Shown here: positions 54,081-63,598 of the stretch, piece after piece
How the letters are laid out: every line of letters begins with the position of its first letter
Position numbering within the stretch: position 1 is the stretch's first letter
Assembly (NCBI RefSeq): GCF_002934665.1
Contig: NZ_NIRS01000008.1
Location: 62,001-126,000 of the forward strand
Direction: 5' to 3'
DNA length: 64,000 bases
DNA from: Pseudomonas laurylsulfatiphila
GTDB taxonomy: Bacteria; Pseudomonadota; Gammaproteobacteria; Pseudomonadales; Pseudomonadaceae
Made by a program: the position numbers and the translations under genes
The notes under the pieces: model-generated
The model's input: only the letters and a program-made list of their open reading frames with translations
What the model was told of the DNA's origin: nothing
Database searches by the model: none

Positions 54081-55681
54081 AGCTGCTTGCCGTCCGCCGT
54101 TTGTTGCGCATCCAGCGCGTCGTGATCCGCTACCGCCTCGATGACCTGCTGTTCGCCCTGCCACTGCCGTGGTTTCTGCTGGTGCTGCGTTACGCGTTGC
54201 CGTGGCGCTGGTTCCCGCGCAAGACCCTGGACCTGAGCCGTGGCGCGCGACTGCGCCTGGCGTTGCAGGACCTGGGGCCGATTTTCATCAAGTTCGGGCA
54301 GATCCTGTCCACTCGCCGCGACCTGTTGCCCGAGGACATCGCCGATGAACTGATGAAACTGCAGGACCGCGTACCGCCGTTCGACTCGCAAGTGTCGGTC
54401 AAGCTGATCGAAGAACAGCTGGGCAAGAAAATCAGCGACGTGTTCAGCCGTTTCGATGTCGAGCCGCTGGCCTCGGCTTCGGTGGCGCAGGTGCATGCCG
54501 CGCAACTGAAAACCGGCGAAGAAGTGGTGGTCAAAGTGATCCGCCCCGGTCTCAAACCGGTGATCGCCCAGGACCTGGCATGGCTGTTCATCCTCGCCCG
54601 CGCCGCCGAAAAACTCTCCGCCGATGCGCGCCTGCTGCACCCGGTGGACGTGGTCAGCGATTACGAAAAAACCATCTACGACGAACTCGACCTGCTGCGC
54701 GAGGCGGCCAATGCCAGCCAGTTGAAGCGCAACTTCGACGGCTCGCCGCTGCTGTATGTGCCGCAAGTCTATTGGGACTGGTGCCGGCCGAAAGTACTGG
54801 TGATGGAGCGCATCTACGGCATCCAGGTCACCGATCTGGCGACCCTGGCCGACCAGCGCACCGACATGAAAATGCTCGCCGAACGTGGCGTGGAGATTTT
54901 CTTCACCCAGGTGTTCCGCGACAGCTTTTTCCACGCCGACATGCACCCCGGCAACATCTTCGTCAGCACCGTGAATCCGTGGAGCCCGCAGTACATTGCG
55001 ATCGACTGCGGCATCGTCGGCAGCCTGACCCCGGAAGACCAGGATTACCTGGCGCGCAACCTGTTCGCCTTCTTCAAGCGCGATTACCGTCGCGTGGCGC
55101 AGTTGCACATCGATTCGGGCTGGGTGCCGGCGGAAACCAAGCTCAACGAATTCGAAGCGGCGATCCGTACCGTGTGCGAGCCGATCTTCGAAAAACCGTT
55201 AAAAGATATTTCCTTCGGTCAGGTGCTGATGCGCCTGTTCCAGACCGCTCGGCGCTTCAACATGGAGGTTCAACCGCAGTTGGTCCTGCTGCAAAAAACC
55301 CTGTTGAACATCGAAGGCCTGGGCCGCCAGCTGTACCCGGACCTCGACCTGTGGAACACCGCGCAGCCGTTCCTCGAGCGCTGGATGCGCGAGCGGGTCA
55401 GCCCCAAAGCCCTGCTCGGCAACGTGCAGAGCCAGTTCGAACAGATCCCGCACCTGGCCAACATGGCCCGCGACCTGCTCGAACGCATGTCCCAGCCACA
55501 CGCCTACGATCCGCCGCCACCGTGGCATCGACGCCGGGACGAATGGTTCCTGCGCCTGCTCGGCACGGCGCACCTGGCCGGTGGCGCCATCCTTGCCGCT
55601 GGCGGTCCGCTGAACCAGTTGGCCTATTGGCCGGCCGGCATCATGATGGCGGTCGGTTTGTATCTGGTCGTGCGCCGATAG
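54077..55681 (+). CDS. ubiB: Ubiquinone biosynthesis atypical kinase/ATPase UbiB
   Basis: The 534-residue ABC1/UbiB protein has the family's K-x-G-Q motif (F-I-K-F-G-Q-I-L-S-T-R-R), the Ala-rich loop P-L-A-S-A-S-V-A-Q-V-H, and D-M-H-P-G-N as catalytic Asp-containing loop, with two C-terminal membrane helices (about 490-530). It is an ATPase needed for ubiquinone synthesis, probably by moving lipid intermediates. Third gene of the ubiEJB operon. Confidence 0.96.
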   Translation: MKLLAVRRLLRIQRVVIRYRLDDLLFALPLPWFLLVLRYALPWRWFPRKTLDLSRGARLRLALQDLGPIFIKFGQILSTRRDLLPEDIADELMKLQDRVPPFDSQVSVKLIEEQLGKKISDVFSRFDVEPLASASVAQVHAAQLKTGEEVVVKVIRPGLKPVIAQDLAWLFILARAAEKLSADARLLHPVDVVSDYEKTIYDELDLLREAANASQLKRNFDGSPLLYVPQVYWDWCRPKVLVMERIYGIQVTDLATLADQRTDMKMLAERGVEIFFTQVFRDSFFHADMHPGNIFVSTVNPWSPQYIAIDCGIVGSLTPEDQDYLARNLFAFFKRDYRRVAQLHIDSGWVPAETKLNEFEAAIRTVCEPIFEKPLKDISFGQVLMRLFQTARRFNMEVQPQLVLLQKTLLNIEGLGRQLYPDLDLWNTAQPFLERWMRERVSPKALLGNVQSQFEQIPHLANMARDLLERMSQPHAYDPPPPWHRRRDEWFLRLLGTAHLAGGAILAAGGPLNQLAYWPAGIMMAVGLYLVVRR

Positions 55682-55762
55682 CCAGTTGTGCTGCGCACTG
55701 GCACACTGTTTCAACGCCTGAGCTCGACTATTGAAGTGTCGAGCCCGCTGTCGGAGTCAAAG

Positions 55763-56164
55763 ATGAAAAACTGGCTGGACGAGATCAAGTGGGACGCCGA
55801 TGGCCTCGTGCCGGCGATTGCCCAGGATCACAAGACCGGGCGCGTCCTGATGATGGCCTGGATGAACCGCGAAGCACTGGAACTGACCGCTGCCGAGAAC
55901 CGCGCCATTTACTGGTCGCGCTCCCGTGGCAAGCTGTGGCGCAAGGGCGAAGAGTCCGGCCACGTGCAAACCCTGCACGAGATGCGCCTGGACTGTGACG
56001 CCGACGTCATCATCCTGATGGTCGAGCAGATCGGCGACATCGCTTGCCATACCGGACGCCAGAGCTGCTTCTACCGCGTTTACGAGAACGGCGACTGGAC
56101 AACGGTCGACCCGGTCCTGAAAGATCCGCATGCCATCTATTCCGCAGGGCACAAACATGAGTGA
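55763..56164 (+). CDS. hisI: Phosphoribosyl-AMP cyclohydrolase
   Basis: The 133-residue enzyme opens the adenine ring of phosphoribosyl-AMP, the third step of histidine synthesis. The metal-binding motifs S-G-H-V-Q-T-L, D-C-D-A-D and the Cys of I-A-C-H-T-G-R-Q-S-C are present. The ATG at 55763 has a GGAG site; an open extension before it lacks family sequence. It overlaps hisE by 8 bp; the two activities are separate proteins here, not fused as in enterobacteria. Confidence 0.96.
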   Translation: MKNWLDEIKWDADGLVPAIAQDHKTGRVLMMAWMNREALELTAAENRAIYWSRSRGKLWRKGEESGHVQTLHEMRLDCDADVIILMVEQIGDIACHTGRQSCFYRVYENGDWTTVDPVLKDPHAIYSAGHKHE

Positions 56165-56489
56165 CACTCTCACCCGCCTCGCCGAGGTACTGGAAGCGCG
56201 CAAAGGCGCCGCCGCCGACAGCTCGTATGTCGCCAGCCTGTATCACAAGGGCTTGAACAAGATTCTGGAAAAAGTCGGCGAAGAGTCGGTCGAGACCATC
56301 ATTGCCGCCAAGGACGCCGCCGTCAGCGGCGACTGCAGCGATGTGATCTACGAAACCGCCGATTTGTGGTTCCACAGCATGGTCATGCTCGCCCAATTGG
56401 GGCAGCATCCACAGGCTGTACTCGATGAACTGGACCGTCGTTTCGGTCTCTCCGGACACGCCGAGAAAGCCTCGCGCCCGTCCGCCTGA
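56157..56489 (+). CDS. hisE: Phosphoribosyl-ATP pyrophosphatase
   Basis: The 110-residue all-helical MazG-like enzyme removes pyrophosphate from phosphoribosyl-ATP, the second step of histidine synthesis. K-V-G-E-E-S-V-E-T and D-V-I-Y-E-T-A-D-L carry the metal-binding acidic residues. The ATG at 56157 lies within the end of hisI. tatA follows after 25 bp. Confidence 0.96.
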   Translation: MSDTLTRLAEVLEARKGAAADSSYVASLYHKGLNKILEKVGEESVETIIAAKDAAVSGDCSDVIYETADLWFHSMVMLAQLGQHPQAVLDELDRRFGLSGHAEKASRPSA

Positions 56490-56514
56490 ATAACTATTAG
56501 AGAGGAGCAGCAGC

Positions 56515-56787
56515 ATGGGCATTTTTGACTGGAAACACTGGATCGTCATTCTGGTTGTCGTGGTACTGGTATTCGGCACCAAGAAACTGAAAAACCTCGG
56601 CACCGACGTCGGCGAATCGATCAAGGGCTTCAAGAAAGCCATGAACGACGACGAAAAACCGGCCGACCCGAATGCGACCCCGGCCCAACCGGCTCCACCG
56701 GTCCAGCCACAGACCACTGTGAACCAGCCGCACACCATCGACGTGCAGGCACAGAAAGTCGAAGAGCCGATCCGCAAAGACGTGTGA
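56515..56787 (+). CDS. tatA: Sec-independent protein translocase TatA
   Basis: The 90-residue protein has the short N-terminal membrane helix (W-K-H-W-I-V-I-L-V-V-V-V-L-V-F-G-T-K-K-L) followed by an amphipathic helix with the F-K-K-A-M motif and a Pro-rich tail. TatA multimers form the passage for folded twin-arginine proteins. First of tatABC, downstream of hisIE; a good AGAGAGGAG site precedes it. Confidence 0.96.
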   Translation: MGIFDWKHWIVILVVVVLVFGTKKLKNLGTDVGESIKGFKKAMNDDEKPADPNATPAQPAPPVQPQTTVNQPHTIDVQAQKVEEPIRKDV

Positions 56788-56797
56788 GCACTGACTA

Positions 56798-57238
56798 ATG
56801 TTTGGTATCAGCTTCTCTGAACTGCTGCTCGTCGGCCTCGTTGCCCTGCTGGTGCTGGGCCCCGAACGCTTGCCGGGCGCTGCGCGCACCGCGGGCCTGT
56901 GGGTCGGGCGCCTGAAGCGCAGCTTCAACGCGATCAAACAGGAAGTTGAACGTGAAATCGGTGCCGACGAGATTCGTCGGCAACTGCACAACGAACACAT
57001 CCTGTCGCTTGAGCAGGAGGCGCGGAAAATCTTCACGCCGACCCAGCAGGAGCCGACGCCGGTTGAGCATGTGGGTGCGCAGACGATTCAAGCGCCTGCC
57101 GCCACTGTCGACTCGGCACCTGCTCCCGTTGTAGCGCCTGTCGAACCTGCGCCCGTTGTTGCAGCCGCTCCGGTTGAACCCGCTGCGCCTGTTGCGCCAG
57201 CCCCTCATGACCCAACATTGCCGCCGCGAGCCCCATGA
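56798..57238 (+). CDS. tatB: Sec-independent protein translocase TatB
   Basis: The 146-residue protein has the TatB N terminus M-F-G-I-S-F-S-E-L with the conserved Glu, one membrane helix, L-G-P-E-R-L-P, an amphipathic helix, and a Pro/Val/Ala-rich C-terminal tail. With TatC it forms the receptor for twin-arginine signal peptides. It overlaps tatC by 4 bp. Confidence 0.96.
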   Translation: MFGISFSELLLVGLVALLVLGPERLPGAARTAGLWVGRLKRSFNAIKQEVEREIGADEIRRQLHNEHILSLEQEARKIFTPTQQEPTPVEHVGAQTIQAPAATVDSAPAPVVAPVEPAPVVAAAPVEPAAPVAPAPHDPTLPPRAP

Positions 57239-58029
57239 GCGATCTCCCAGAAAACGACCAGCACATGCCGCTGGTTTCGCACCTCACCGAGTTGCGTACC
57301 CGACTGCTGCGCTGCGTAGCGGCGATTTTCATCATCTTCGCCGGCCTGTTTGCCTTTACCCAGCAGATCTACACCTTCGTCTCCACGCCGCTGCGTGCGT
57401 ACCTGCCCGCCGGCGCGACGATGATTGCCACTGACGTGTCGTCGCCATTCCTGACGCCGCTGAAGCTGACGATGATGGTCTCGCTGTTCCTGGCGATTCC
57501 GGTGATCCTGCACCAGATCTGGGGCTTCATCGCCCCCGGCCTGTACAAGCATGAAAAGCGTATTGCCGTGCCCTTGCTGGTCTCCAGCATCTTTCTGTTC
57601 TATGCCGGCATGGCCTTCGCCTACTTCCTGGTGTTCCCGCTGATCTTCAAGTTCTTCGCCGCCGCCACCCCGGCCGGCGTGGAAATGATGACCGACATCA
57701 CCAGCTACCTCGATTTCGTCATGACGCTGTTCTTCGCCTTTGGCGTGGCGTTCGAAATCCCGGTGGCCGTGGTACTGCTGGTATGGATCGGCGTGGTCGA
57801 CGTCAAATACCTGAAGAAGATCCGCCCGTACGTGATCATCGGCTGTTTCGTGGTCGGCATGATCCTGACACCGCCGGACATCTTCTCGCAGACCCTGCTG
57901 GCCGTGCCGATGTGGCTGCTGTTCGAGATCGGCATCCTGTTCGGCAGCCTGATCAGCAAGCGTGGCGACCATCCGGAAGACCAACCGGCTGACGATCACA
58001 ACGACCAGCCGCCAGCGACCCAAGCGTGA
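57235..58029 (+). CDS. tatC: Sec-independent protein translocase TatC
   Basis: The 264-residue polytopic protein has six membrane helices and the family motifs H-L-T-E-L-R-T-R near the N terminus and F-A-F-G-V-A-F-E-I-P-V in helix 4. It recognises twin-arginine signals. The stop codon is overlapped by the GTG start of rsmE, so all of hisIE-tatABC-rsmE may be one transcript. Confidence 0.97.
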   Translation: MSDLPENDQHMPLVSHLTELRTRLLRCVAAIFIIFAGLFAFTQQIYTFVSTPLRAYLPAGATMIATDVSSPFLTPLKLTMMVSLFLAIPVILHQIWGFIAPGLYKHEKRIAVPLLVSSIFLFYAGMAFAYFLVFPLIFKFFAAATPAGVEMMTDITSYLDFVMTLFFAFGVAFEIPVAVVLLVWIGVVDVKYLKKIRPYVIIGCFVVGMILTPPDIFSQTLLAVPMWLLFEIGILFGSLISKRGDHPEDQPADDHNDQPPATQA

Positions 58030-58733
58030 ACCTGCTGCTCCTCGAAGAGGCCGATTTCATTGCGGCCGACCGGGCGATCCTGCGTGATCGCCGGTTGACC
58101 CACATGCAGGAAGTCCACCGCTGTGAAGTGGGCGACAGCATGCGCGTCGGGCGGATTGGCGGACTGATGGGTTCGGCCGAAGTGCTGCGCCTGGACGCCG
58201 ACGAAGCGGAATTGCGCATCACCCTGGACCAGCCGCCACCGGCCAAGCTGCCATTGACCCTGGTATTGGCCCTGCCACGCCCCAAGATGCTGCGCAGGGT
58301 GTTCCAGACCGTGGCAGCCATGGGTGTGCCACGTATCGTGCTGGTCAACAGCTATCGCGTCGAGAAGAGCTTCTGGCAGACCCCGTTCCTGGAGCCCGAG
58401 GCCATTCGCGAGCAATTGATCCTCGGCCTCGAACAAGCCCGGGACAGCGTGCTGCCTGAAGTCGTCATCGAGAAGCGCTTCAAGCCGTTCGTCGAGGACC
58501 GTTTGCCGGCGATCACCGACGGCACCCTCGGCCTGGTGGGGCATCCCGGCAATTACCCGCCATGCCCTCGCGCACTCAGCGAACCGGTGACCCTGGCCAT
58601 CGGCCCCGAGGGTGGCTGGATTCCCTACGAGATCGACCTGCTGGGCAAATCCGGCCTGCAACCGGTGCAACTGGGCGAGCGCATCCTGCGCGTCGAAACC
58701 GCCGTGACCGCGCTGCTGGCCCGCCTTTTCTAA
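58026..58733 (+). CDS. rsmE: 16S rRNA (uracil-1498-N3)-methyltransferase
   Basis: The 235-residue SPOUT methyltransferase has an N-terminal PUA-like domain and a C-terminal knotted SAM-binding domain with A-I-G-P-E-G-G-W and L-G-E-R-I-L-R-V-E-T-A-V. It methylates U1498 of 16S rRNA. The start is a GTG overlapping the tatC stop. A REPIN lies 13 bp after its stop. Confidence 0.94.
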   Translation: MNLLLLEEADFIAADRAILRDRRLTHMQEVHRCEVGDSMRVGRIGGLMGSAEVLRLDADEAELRITLDQPPPAKLPLTLVLALPRPKMLRRVFQTVAAMGVPRIVLVNSYRVEKSFWQTPFLEPEAIREQLILGLEQARDSVLPEVVIEKRFKPFVEDRLPAITDGTLGLVGHPGNYPPCPRALSEPVTLAIGPEGGWIPYEIDLLGKSGLQPVQLGERILRVETAVTALLARLF

Positions 58734-58746
58734 CACTGCGCCCCCC

Positions 58747-58821
58747 CTGTAGGAGCTGCCGAAGGCTGCGATCTTTTGATTTTTTAGAGCAAAAGATCGC
58801 AGCCTTCGGCAGCTCCTACAG
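58747..58821. repeat. REPIN (GGAGCTGCCGAAGGCTGCGATC type) after rsmE
   Basis: Inverted arms at about 58747-58777 and 58791-58821, nearly perfect, with a short T/A-rich spacer. Same subtype as the element at 39826-39910. Confidence 0.92.
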
Positions 58822-58883
58822 AATCTCGGTGCGCCGCCGATACAGCCCCCATAAAACCAAATTGTGGTCCGGGGAGATTCAGC

Positions 58884-60800
58884 ATGTACCAATGGCTAGC
58901 CGAGAATCTGGGAAACGTCAGCGTCAAACGCAAACTGGGGATCGGCTTCGGTCTGGTGCTGTTACTGACCCTGCTGATCACCTTCACCGGCTGGACCGGC
59001 CTGAGCGGCGTCACCAGCCGTGGCGATAAACTGGGGTTCATCGCCAGCCTCAACGACCTGACCAAGGACCTGCGCATTGCACGCCTGGATTACGAGATGC
59101 GTCGCGGTGAACAAGGTCCCGGCACGGTCAACGATCTGCTGGGCAAACTCGAAAGCGGCCTGCAGACCGCCCGCGGCCTGATCGAACAACCAGCTGACAC
59201 GGCCATGGTCGATCAACAACTGGCCGCTGTCGCCGAATACCGTCGTGCCTTTAACGACATGACCCAGGCGGGTGCCCAGCGTGAAGATGCACGCAGCAAA
59301 CTCGGCGCCACCGCCGACAACGCCGTGGCCCGCGTCGCCGAAGTGGAAAAATCCATGCTGCAAGGTGACAGCGTTGCAGCATTCAATAGCGTGATCGACC
59401 TGAGCAAACTGATCCAGCAGGCGCGCTTCCAGGTTCGCGGCTACACCTACAGCGGCAAGAGCGAAGCCGAACAGCCAGCCCTCGACGCGATCGACAACGC
59501 CCTGAAGAATCTCGAGGGCCTGCCGGCCAAACTGCCTGAAGAACACATCGCCAACCTGCAACAGGCGACTGACTCACTGAAGGCCTATCGTGCCGCCGTC
59601 AGCCAGTTCCGCGACTCCCAAACGGCCGGCGCCAAGGCCCTGGCACGCATGTCCGCCCAAGGCGACATCCTGTTGGACATGAGTCAGAAACTCACCGTCT
59701 CGCAAACCATCGTGCGTGACAGCGATGCCGCCCATGCCAAGAACATGCTGACCCTCGCCACCGCTCTGGCCATCGCCTTCGGCCTGCTGGCCGCCTGGGC
59801 CATCACCCGGCAGATCATCATTCCGTTGAACCAGACCCTGGCCGTCGCTGAACGCGTTGCCAGCGGCGACCTGACCCACAACCTGACGTCACAGCGTCGC
59901 GACGAACTCGGCCAGCTGCAACGCGCCATGCAGAGCATGACCCAGGGCTTGCGCGAACTGATCGGCGGCATCAGCGATGGCGTCACACAGATCGCCAGCG
60001 CTGCTGAAGAGCTGTCCGCGGTCACCGAGCAGACCAGCGCCGGGGTCAACAGCCAGAAAGTCGAGACCGATCAGGTCGCGACGGCCATGAATGAAATGGC
60101 CGCCACCGTGCAGGAAGTGGCGCGCAACGCCGAAGAGGCCTCCGAAGCGGCCGTCGCCGCCGACCAGCAGGCCCGTGAGGGCGACAAAGTGGTGGGCGAA
60201 GCCATTGCCCAGATCGAGCGCCTGGCCGCGGAAGTCGGCCACTCCACCGAGGCCATGGGCGAACTCAAGCGCGAAAGCGACAAGATCGGCAGCGTGCTCG
60301 ACGTGATCAAGTCCGTGGCCCAGCAGACCAACCTGCTGGCGCTCAACGCCGCGATTGAAGCCGCCCGAGCCGGTGAAGCCGGACGGGGTTTTGCCGTGGT
60401 CGCAGACGAAGTCCGCAGCCTGGCCCAGCGCACCCAGAAGTCCACCGAAGAGATCGAAGAGCTGATCGTCGGCCTGCAAAGCGGCACGCAGCAAGTGGCG
60501 ACCATCATGGACAACAGCCGCACCCTGACCGACAGCAGTGTCGAACTGACCCGCCGTGCCGGTGGCTCACTGGAAAGCATCACCCGCACCGTCTCGGCGA
60601 TTCAGGCGATGAACCAGCAGATCGCCGCTGCCGCCGAACAGCAAAGCGCCGTGGCCGAAGAGATCAACCGCAGCGTGCTGAACGTGCGGGATGTGTCGGA
60701 TCAGACCTCGGCAGCCAGTGAAGAGACCGCAGCCTCCAGCATTGAGCTGGCACGACTGGGGACGCATTTGCAGATGCTCGTGGGCAAGTTCAGGGTTTGA
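58884..60800 (+). CDS. Methyl-accepting chemotaxis protein with HBM-type sensor
   Basis: The 638-residue chemoreceptor has a membrane helix at about 17-38, a periplasmic all-helical domain of about 250 residues, a second helix near 288-308, a HAMP domain, and a C-terminal signalling domain with the hairpin tip L-L-A-L-N-A-A-I-E-A-A-R-A-G-E-A-G-R. The sensor size and the start resembling McpS point to a helical bimodular (HBM) domain, which binds organic acids in known cases. By position beside rsmE it matches PA5072 (McpK, 2-oxoglutarate) of P. aeruginosa, from memory. Ligand not proven. Confidence 0.88.
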   Translation: MYQWLAENLGNVSVKRKLGIGFGLVLLLTLLITFTGWTGLSGVTSRGDKLGFIASLNDLTKDLRIARLDYEMRRGEQGPGTVNDLLGKLESGLQTARGLIEQPADTAMVDQQLAAVAEYRRAFNDMTQAGAQREDARSKLGATADNAVARVAEVEKSMLQGDSVAAFNSVIDLSKLIQQARFQVRGYTYSGKSEAEQPALDAIDNALKNLEGLPAKLPEEHIANLQQATDSLKAYRAAVSQFRDSQTAGAKALARMSAQGDILLDMSQKLTVSQTIVRDSDAAHAKNMLTLATALAIAFGLLAAWAITRQIIIPLNQTLAVAERVASGDLTHNLTSQRRDELGQLQRAMQSMTQGLRELIGGISDGVTQIASAAEELSAVTEQTSAGVNSQKVETDQVATAMNEMAATVQEVARNAEEASEAAVAADQQAREGDKVVGEAIAQIERLAAEVGHSTEAMGELKRESDKIGSVLDVIKSVAQQTNLLALNAAIEAARAGEAGRGFAVVADEVRSLAQRTQKSTEEIEELIVGLQSGTQQVATIMDNSRTLTDSSVELTRRAGGSLESITRTVSAIQAMNQQIAAAAEQQSAVAEEINRSVLNVRDVSDQTSAASEETAASSIELARLGTHLQMLVGKFRV

Positions 60801-60842
60801 GGTGATCTGCGTACCTCGGTTCACTCAGGACCGAGGTGATGC

Positions 60843-60937
60843 CTTCGCGGGCAAGCCCGCTCCCACAGGGTTCAAGGTGAGGCACACATTGTGTGAACAC
60901 CGAAAATACCTGTGGGAGTGGGCTTGCCCGCGAAAGC
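60843..60937. repeat. REPIN (GCGGGCAAGCCCGC type) after the chemoreceptor gene
   Basis: Inverted arms at about 60843-60870 and 60909-60937; one arm has GTGGGAGTGGGC in place of GTGGGAGCGGGC. Confidence 0.9.
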
Positions 60938-60998
60938 GATCGACCAAACACTGCTGTTACAGAGTCTGGTGCGAGCCCAAGAACAAACTTCAAGCCAT

Positions 60999-61027
60999 AA
61001 AAAAACCCGCTTTCGCGGGTTTTTTTA
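60999..61027. terminator. Bidirectional terminator next to opgH
   Basis: An A-rich arm A-A-A-A-A-C-C-C-G-C, loop TTTC and G-C-G-G-G-T-T-T-T-T form a perfect 10-bp stem between convergent genes. The far end of the structure touches the opgH stop codon. Confidence 0.9.
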
Positions 61028-63598
61028 TCATGCCAACTGAGGTTGTTCGCTCATCGGCTTGAGCGGCAGCAACGGAGCATGGGGGTCGGCCTGGACCGAC
61101 TTGCGCCATGCGCCTAGCCACTCGGCATGCCCTTCGCTCCAGACCTGCTCGTGCAAGCGGGCCAAGGCTACCGGGTCGCTCAACAACTGCACTCGCTCGT
61201 TGTTGGTCAGGCCTTCAGGCCCCACCTTCATCGCGTGCCGCACCCGCTCGATCCGCAACCACTCAATCGGCTCAGCCTGATTGTGACGCGAGGTCGCCAG
61301 CGAGCACGCCAGGGCGTTCTGCTGTGGATCGACCACCGAACGGACGAAGCCGTCGTTCAGCGCGTGCCAGCGGTTTTCATGGGTGTACTGGTCGGTGGCC
61401 AGCAAGGCCTGCGGCGGATTGTATTCCTCAGGGATCAGGAACAGGCTCTCGTCACGGGACTTCAGGCCCAGGCCGACGCGACTGGAGATCACCGACACCG
61501 GAATCGACAGCATCAACGAACCGACGATCGGCACCAGCCACCACAGGAAGCTCGGGTTCAGCCAGATCACCAGCATGGCCCAGAAGAAGCCCAGCAGGGT
61601 TTGCGGACCGTGGCGCTTGATCGCTTCGCTCCACGGCGTGGAGTCATCGTCACGCTGCGGCGAGTTCCAGGTCGCGGCCCAGCCGAGGAACGCGGCGAGG
61701 ACGAAACGGGTGTGGAAGATCATCCGCACCGGCGCCAGCAGCATGGAGAACAGCATCTCCAGCAGCATCGACAGGGTCACCTTGAACTTGCCACCGAACT
61801 CTTTCGCACCCTTGGCCCAGATCAGGATGATGCTCAGCAGCTTCGGCAGGAACAACAGCACGATGGTGGTCGAGAACAGCGCAATCGCCTTGTCCGGGTG
61901 CCATTGTGGCCACAGCGGATAGAGCTGGCGCGGTTCGAGGAAGTACTGCGGTTCCATCAGCGTGTTGACCGCCAGCAGCGCAGTCGACAGCACCAGGAAG
62001 AAGAACCACAACGGTGCCGACAGGTAGGACATCACGCCGGTCAGGAACACCGCGCGGTGCACCGGGTGCATGCCTTTTACCAGGAACAGGCGGAAGTTCA
62101 TCAGGTTGCCGTGACACCAGCGACGGTCACGCTTGAGTTCGTCCAGCAGGTTCGGCGGCAGTTCTTCATAGCTGCCCGGCAAGTCGTAGGCAATCCACAC
62201 GCCCCAACCGGCACGGCGCATCAGCGCGGCTTCAACGAAGTCGTGGGACAGGATCGAGCCGGAGAACGCGCCTTTACCGGGCAACGGCGCCAGGGCGCAG
62301 TGGTCGATGAACGGCTTCATGCGGATGATCGCATTGTGGCCCCAGTAGTGCGACTCGCCCAGTTGCCAGAAGTGCAGGCCGGCGGTGAACAGCGGGCCAT
62401 ACACGCGAGTGGCGAACTGCTGCATGCGCGCATACAGGGTGTCCATGCCCGACGCCCGTGGCGCGGTCTGGATGATCCCGGCATCCGGCGTGGCTTCCAT
62501 CAGGCGCACCAGACTGGTCAGGCACTCACCGCTCATCACGGAGTCGGCGTCGAGTACGACCATGTACTTGTAGTCACCGCCCCAGCGACGGCAGAAGTCG
62601 TCGAGGTTGCCGCTTTTACGTTTTACGCGACGACGACGGCGGCGATAGAAGATCTTGCCGAAGCCACCGGCTTCGCGACAGACGTCCAGCCAGGCCTGTT
62701 GCTCGGCCACACAGATATCGGCGTCGTTACTGTCACTGAGGACGAAGAAATCGAAGCGGTCCAGGTCACCCGTGGCCGCAACCGACTCGAAGGTCGCCCG
62801 CAGGCCGGCGAATACCCGAGGCACGTCTTCGTTGCAGATCGGCATCACCAGGGCGGTGCGCGCATCCTTTGGAATCGGCTCGTTACCGGCACTTTTACCG
62901 GAGATACGGTATTTATCGTGACCGGTCAGCAATTCGAGGAAGCCCATCAGCGCGGTCCAGAAACCGGCCGAAACCCAGCAGAACAGAATCCCGAACAGGA
63001 TCAGAATGCTGGTCTGCAAGGCGTAAGGCAGCACTTGCGTGGCGGTTTGCAGCAGCGGTTGGTGCAGCACTTCGTTGAGGTCGACGAACGACCAGCCCTG
63101 GTACGGCATGATGCCTTTCATGTACCAGCCAGCGACGATGGTCTGGCCGAGCATCAGCAGCAACAGAATATAGCGACGGATCGAACCGACGGTACGCCAG
63201 CGCGCAGCCGGCAGTACACGCTCGTCCTTTGGTGGCTTCGGCGGGTTGGTACGACCGGTCATCCGCCGCCAGCCACGCACCAGAATGTTGGTGCGCCACG
63301 GCTCCGGCACGACTTTGGTCCGCCGGATCGGCGGGGTCGCCTTGAGGCAGACCCGGCCGTTGGCGTCGAGCACCAGCATTTCCGCGTCCTGCAGCTCTTC
63401 GGCAGTGCTCAGGGTCAGGCGTTTGCCGACCGATGCCTGGGCGGCTTCGGTCGGGGCGTCGAACGTCGAAGACGACAGGCGTTCGTGCAATTCGCTGAAA
63501 GACTGGCAGCCCGCGAGTTCCGCGCGCTGCTCGTCGGTCATCGGCAGATGCGCCAGATACTCGGAAAGAGTTTCTGGCCGTACTTGAGAGTTACTCAT
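61028..63598 (-). CDS. opgH: Glucans biosynthesis glucosyltransferase
   Basis: The 856-residue inner-membrane family 2 glycosyltransferase makes the beta-1,2-glucan backbone of osmoregulated periplasmic glucans from UDP-glucose. Membrane helices near residues 140-215 are followed by the catalytic domain with L-S-D-S-N-D, V-L-D-A-D-S-V, S-H-D-F-V-E and the K-R-D-R-R-W motif, then further helices (about 520-680). The ATG at 63598 overlaps the opgG stop by 8 bp. Confidence 0.96.
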   Translation of the reverse strand: MSNSQVRPETLSEYLAHLPMTDEQRAELAGCQSFSELHERLSSSTFDAPTEAAQASVGKRLTLSTAEELQDAEMLVLDANGRVCLKATPPIRRTKVVPEPWRTNILVRGWRRMTGRTNPPKPPKDERVLPAARWRTVGSIRRYILLLLMLGQTIVAGWYMKGIMPYQGWSFVDLNEVLHQPLLQTATQVLPYALQTSILILFGILFCWVSAGFWTALMGFLELLTGHDKYRISGKSAGNEPIPKDARTALVMPICNEDVPRVFAGLRATFESVAATGDLDRFDFFVLSDSNDADICVAEQQAWLDVCREAGGFGKIFYRRRRRRVKRKSGNLDDFCRRWGGDYKYMVVLDADSVMSGECLTSLVRLMEATPDAGIIQTAPRASGMDTLYARMQQFATRVYGPLFTAGLHFWQLGESHYWGHNAIIRMKPFIDHCALAPLPGKGAFSGSILSHDFVEAALMRRAGWGVWIAYDLPGSYEELPPNLLDELKRDRRWCHGNLMNFRLFLVKGMHPVHRAVFLTGVMSYLSAPLWFFFLVLSTALLAVNTLMEPQYFLEPRQLYPLWPQWHPDKAIALFSTTIVLLFLPKLLSIILIWAKGAKEFGGKFKVTLSMLLEMLFSMLLAPVRMIFHTRFVLAAFLGWAATWNSPQRDDDSTPWSEAIKRHGPQTLLGFFWAMLVIWLNPSFLWWLVPIVGSLMLSIPVSVISSRVGLGLKSRDESLFLIPEEYNPPQALLATDQYTHENRWHALNDGFVRSVVDPQQNALACSLATSRHNQAEPIEWLRIERVRHAMKVGPEGLTNNERVQLLSDPVALARLHEQVWSEGHAEWLGAWRKSVQADPHAPLLPLKPMSEQPQLA

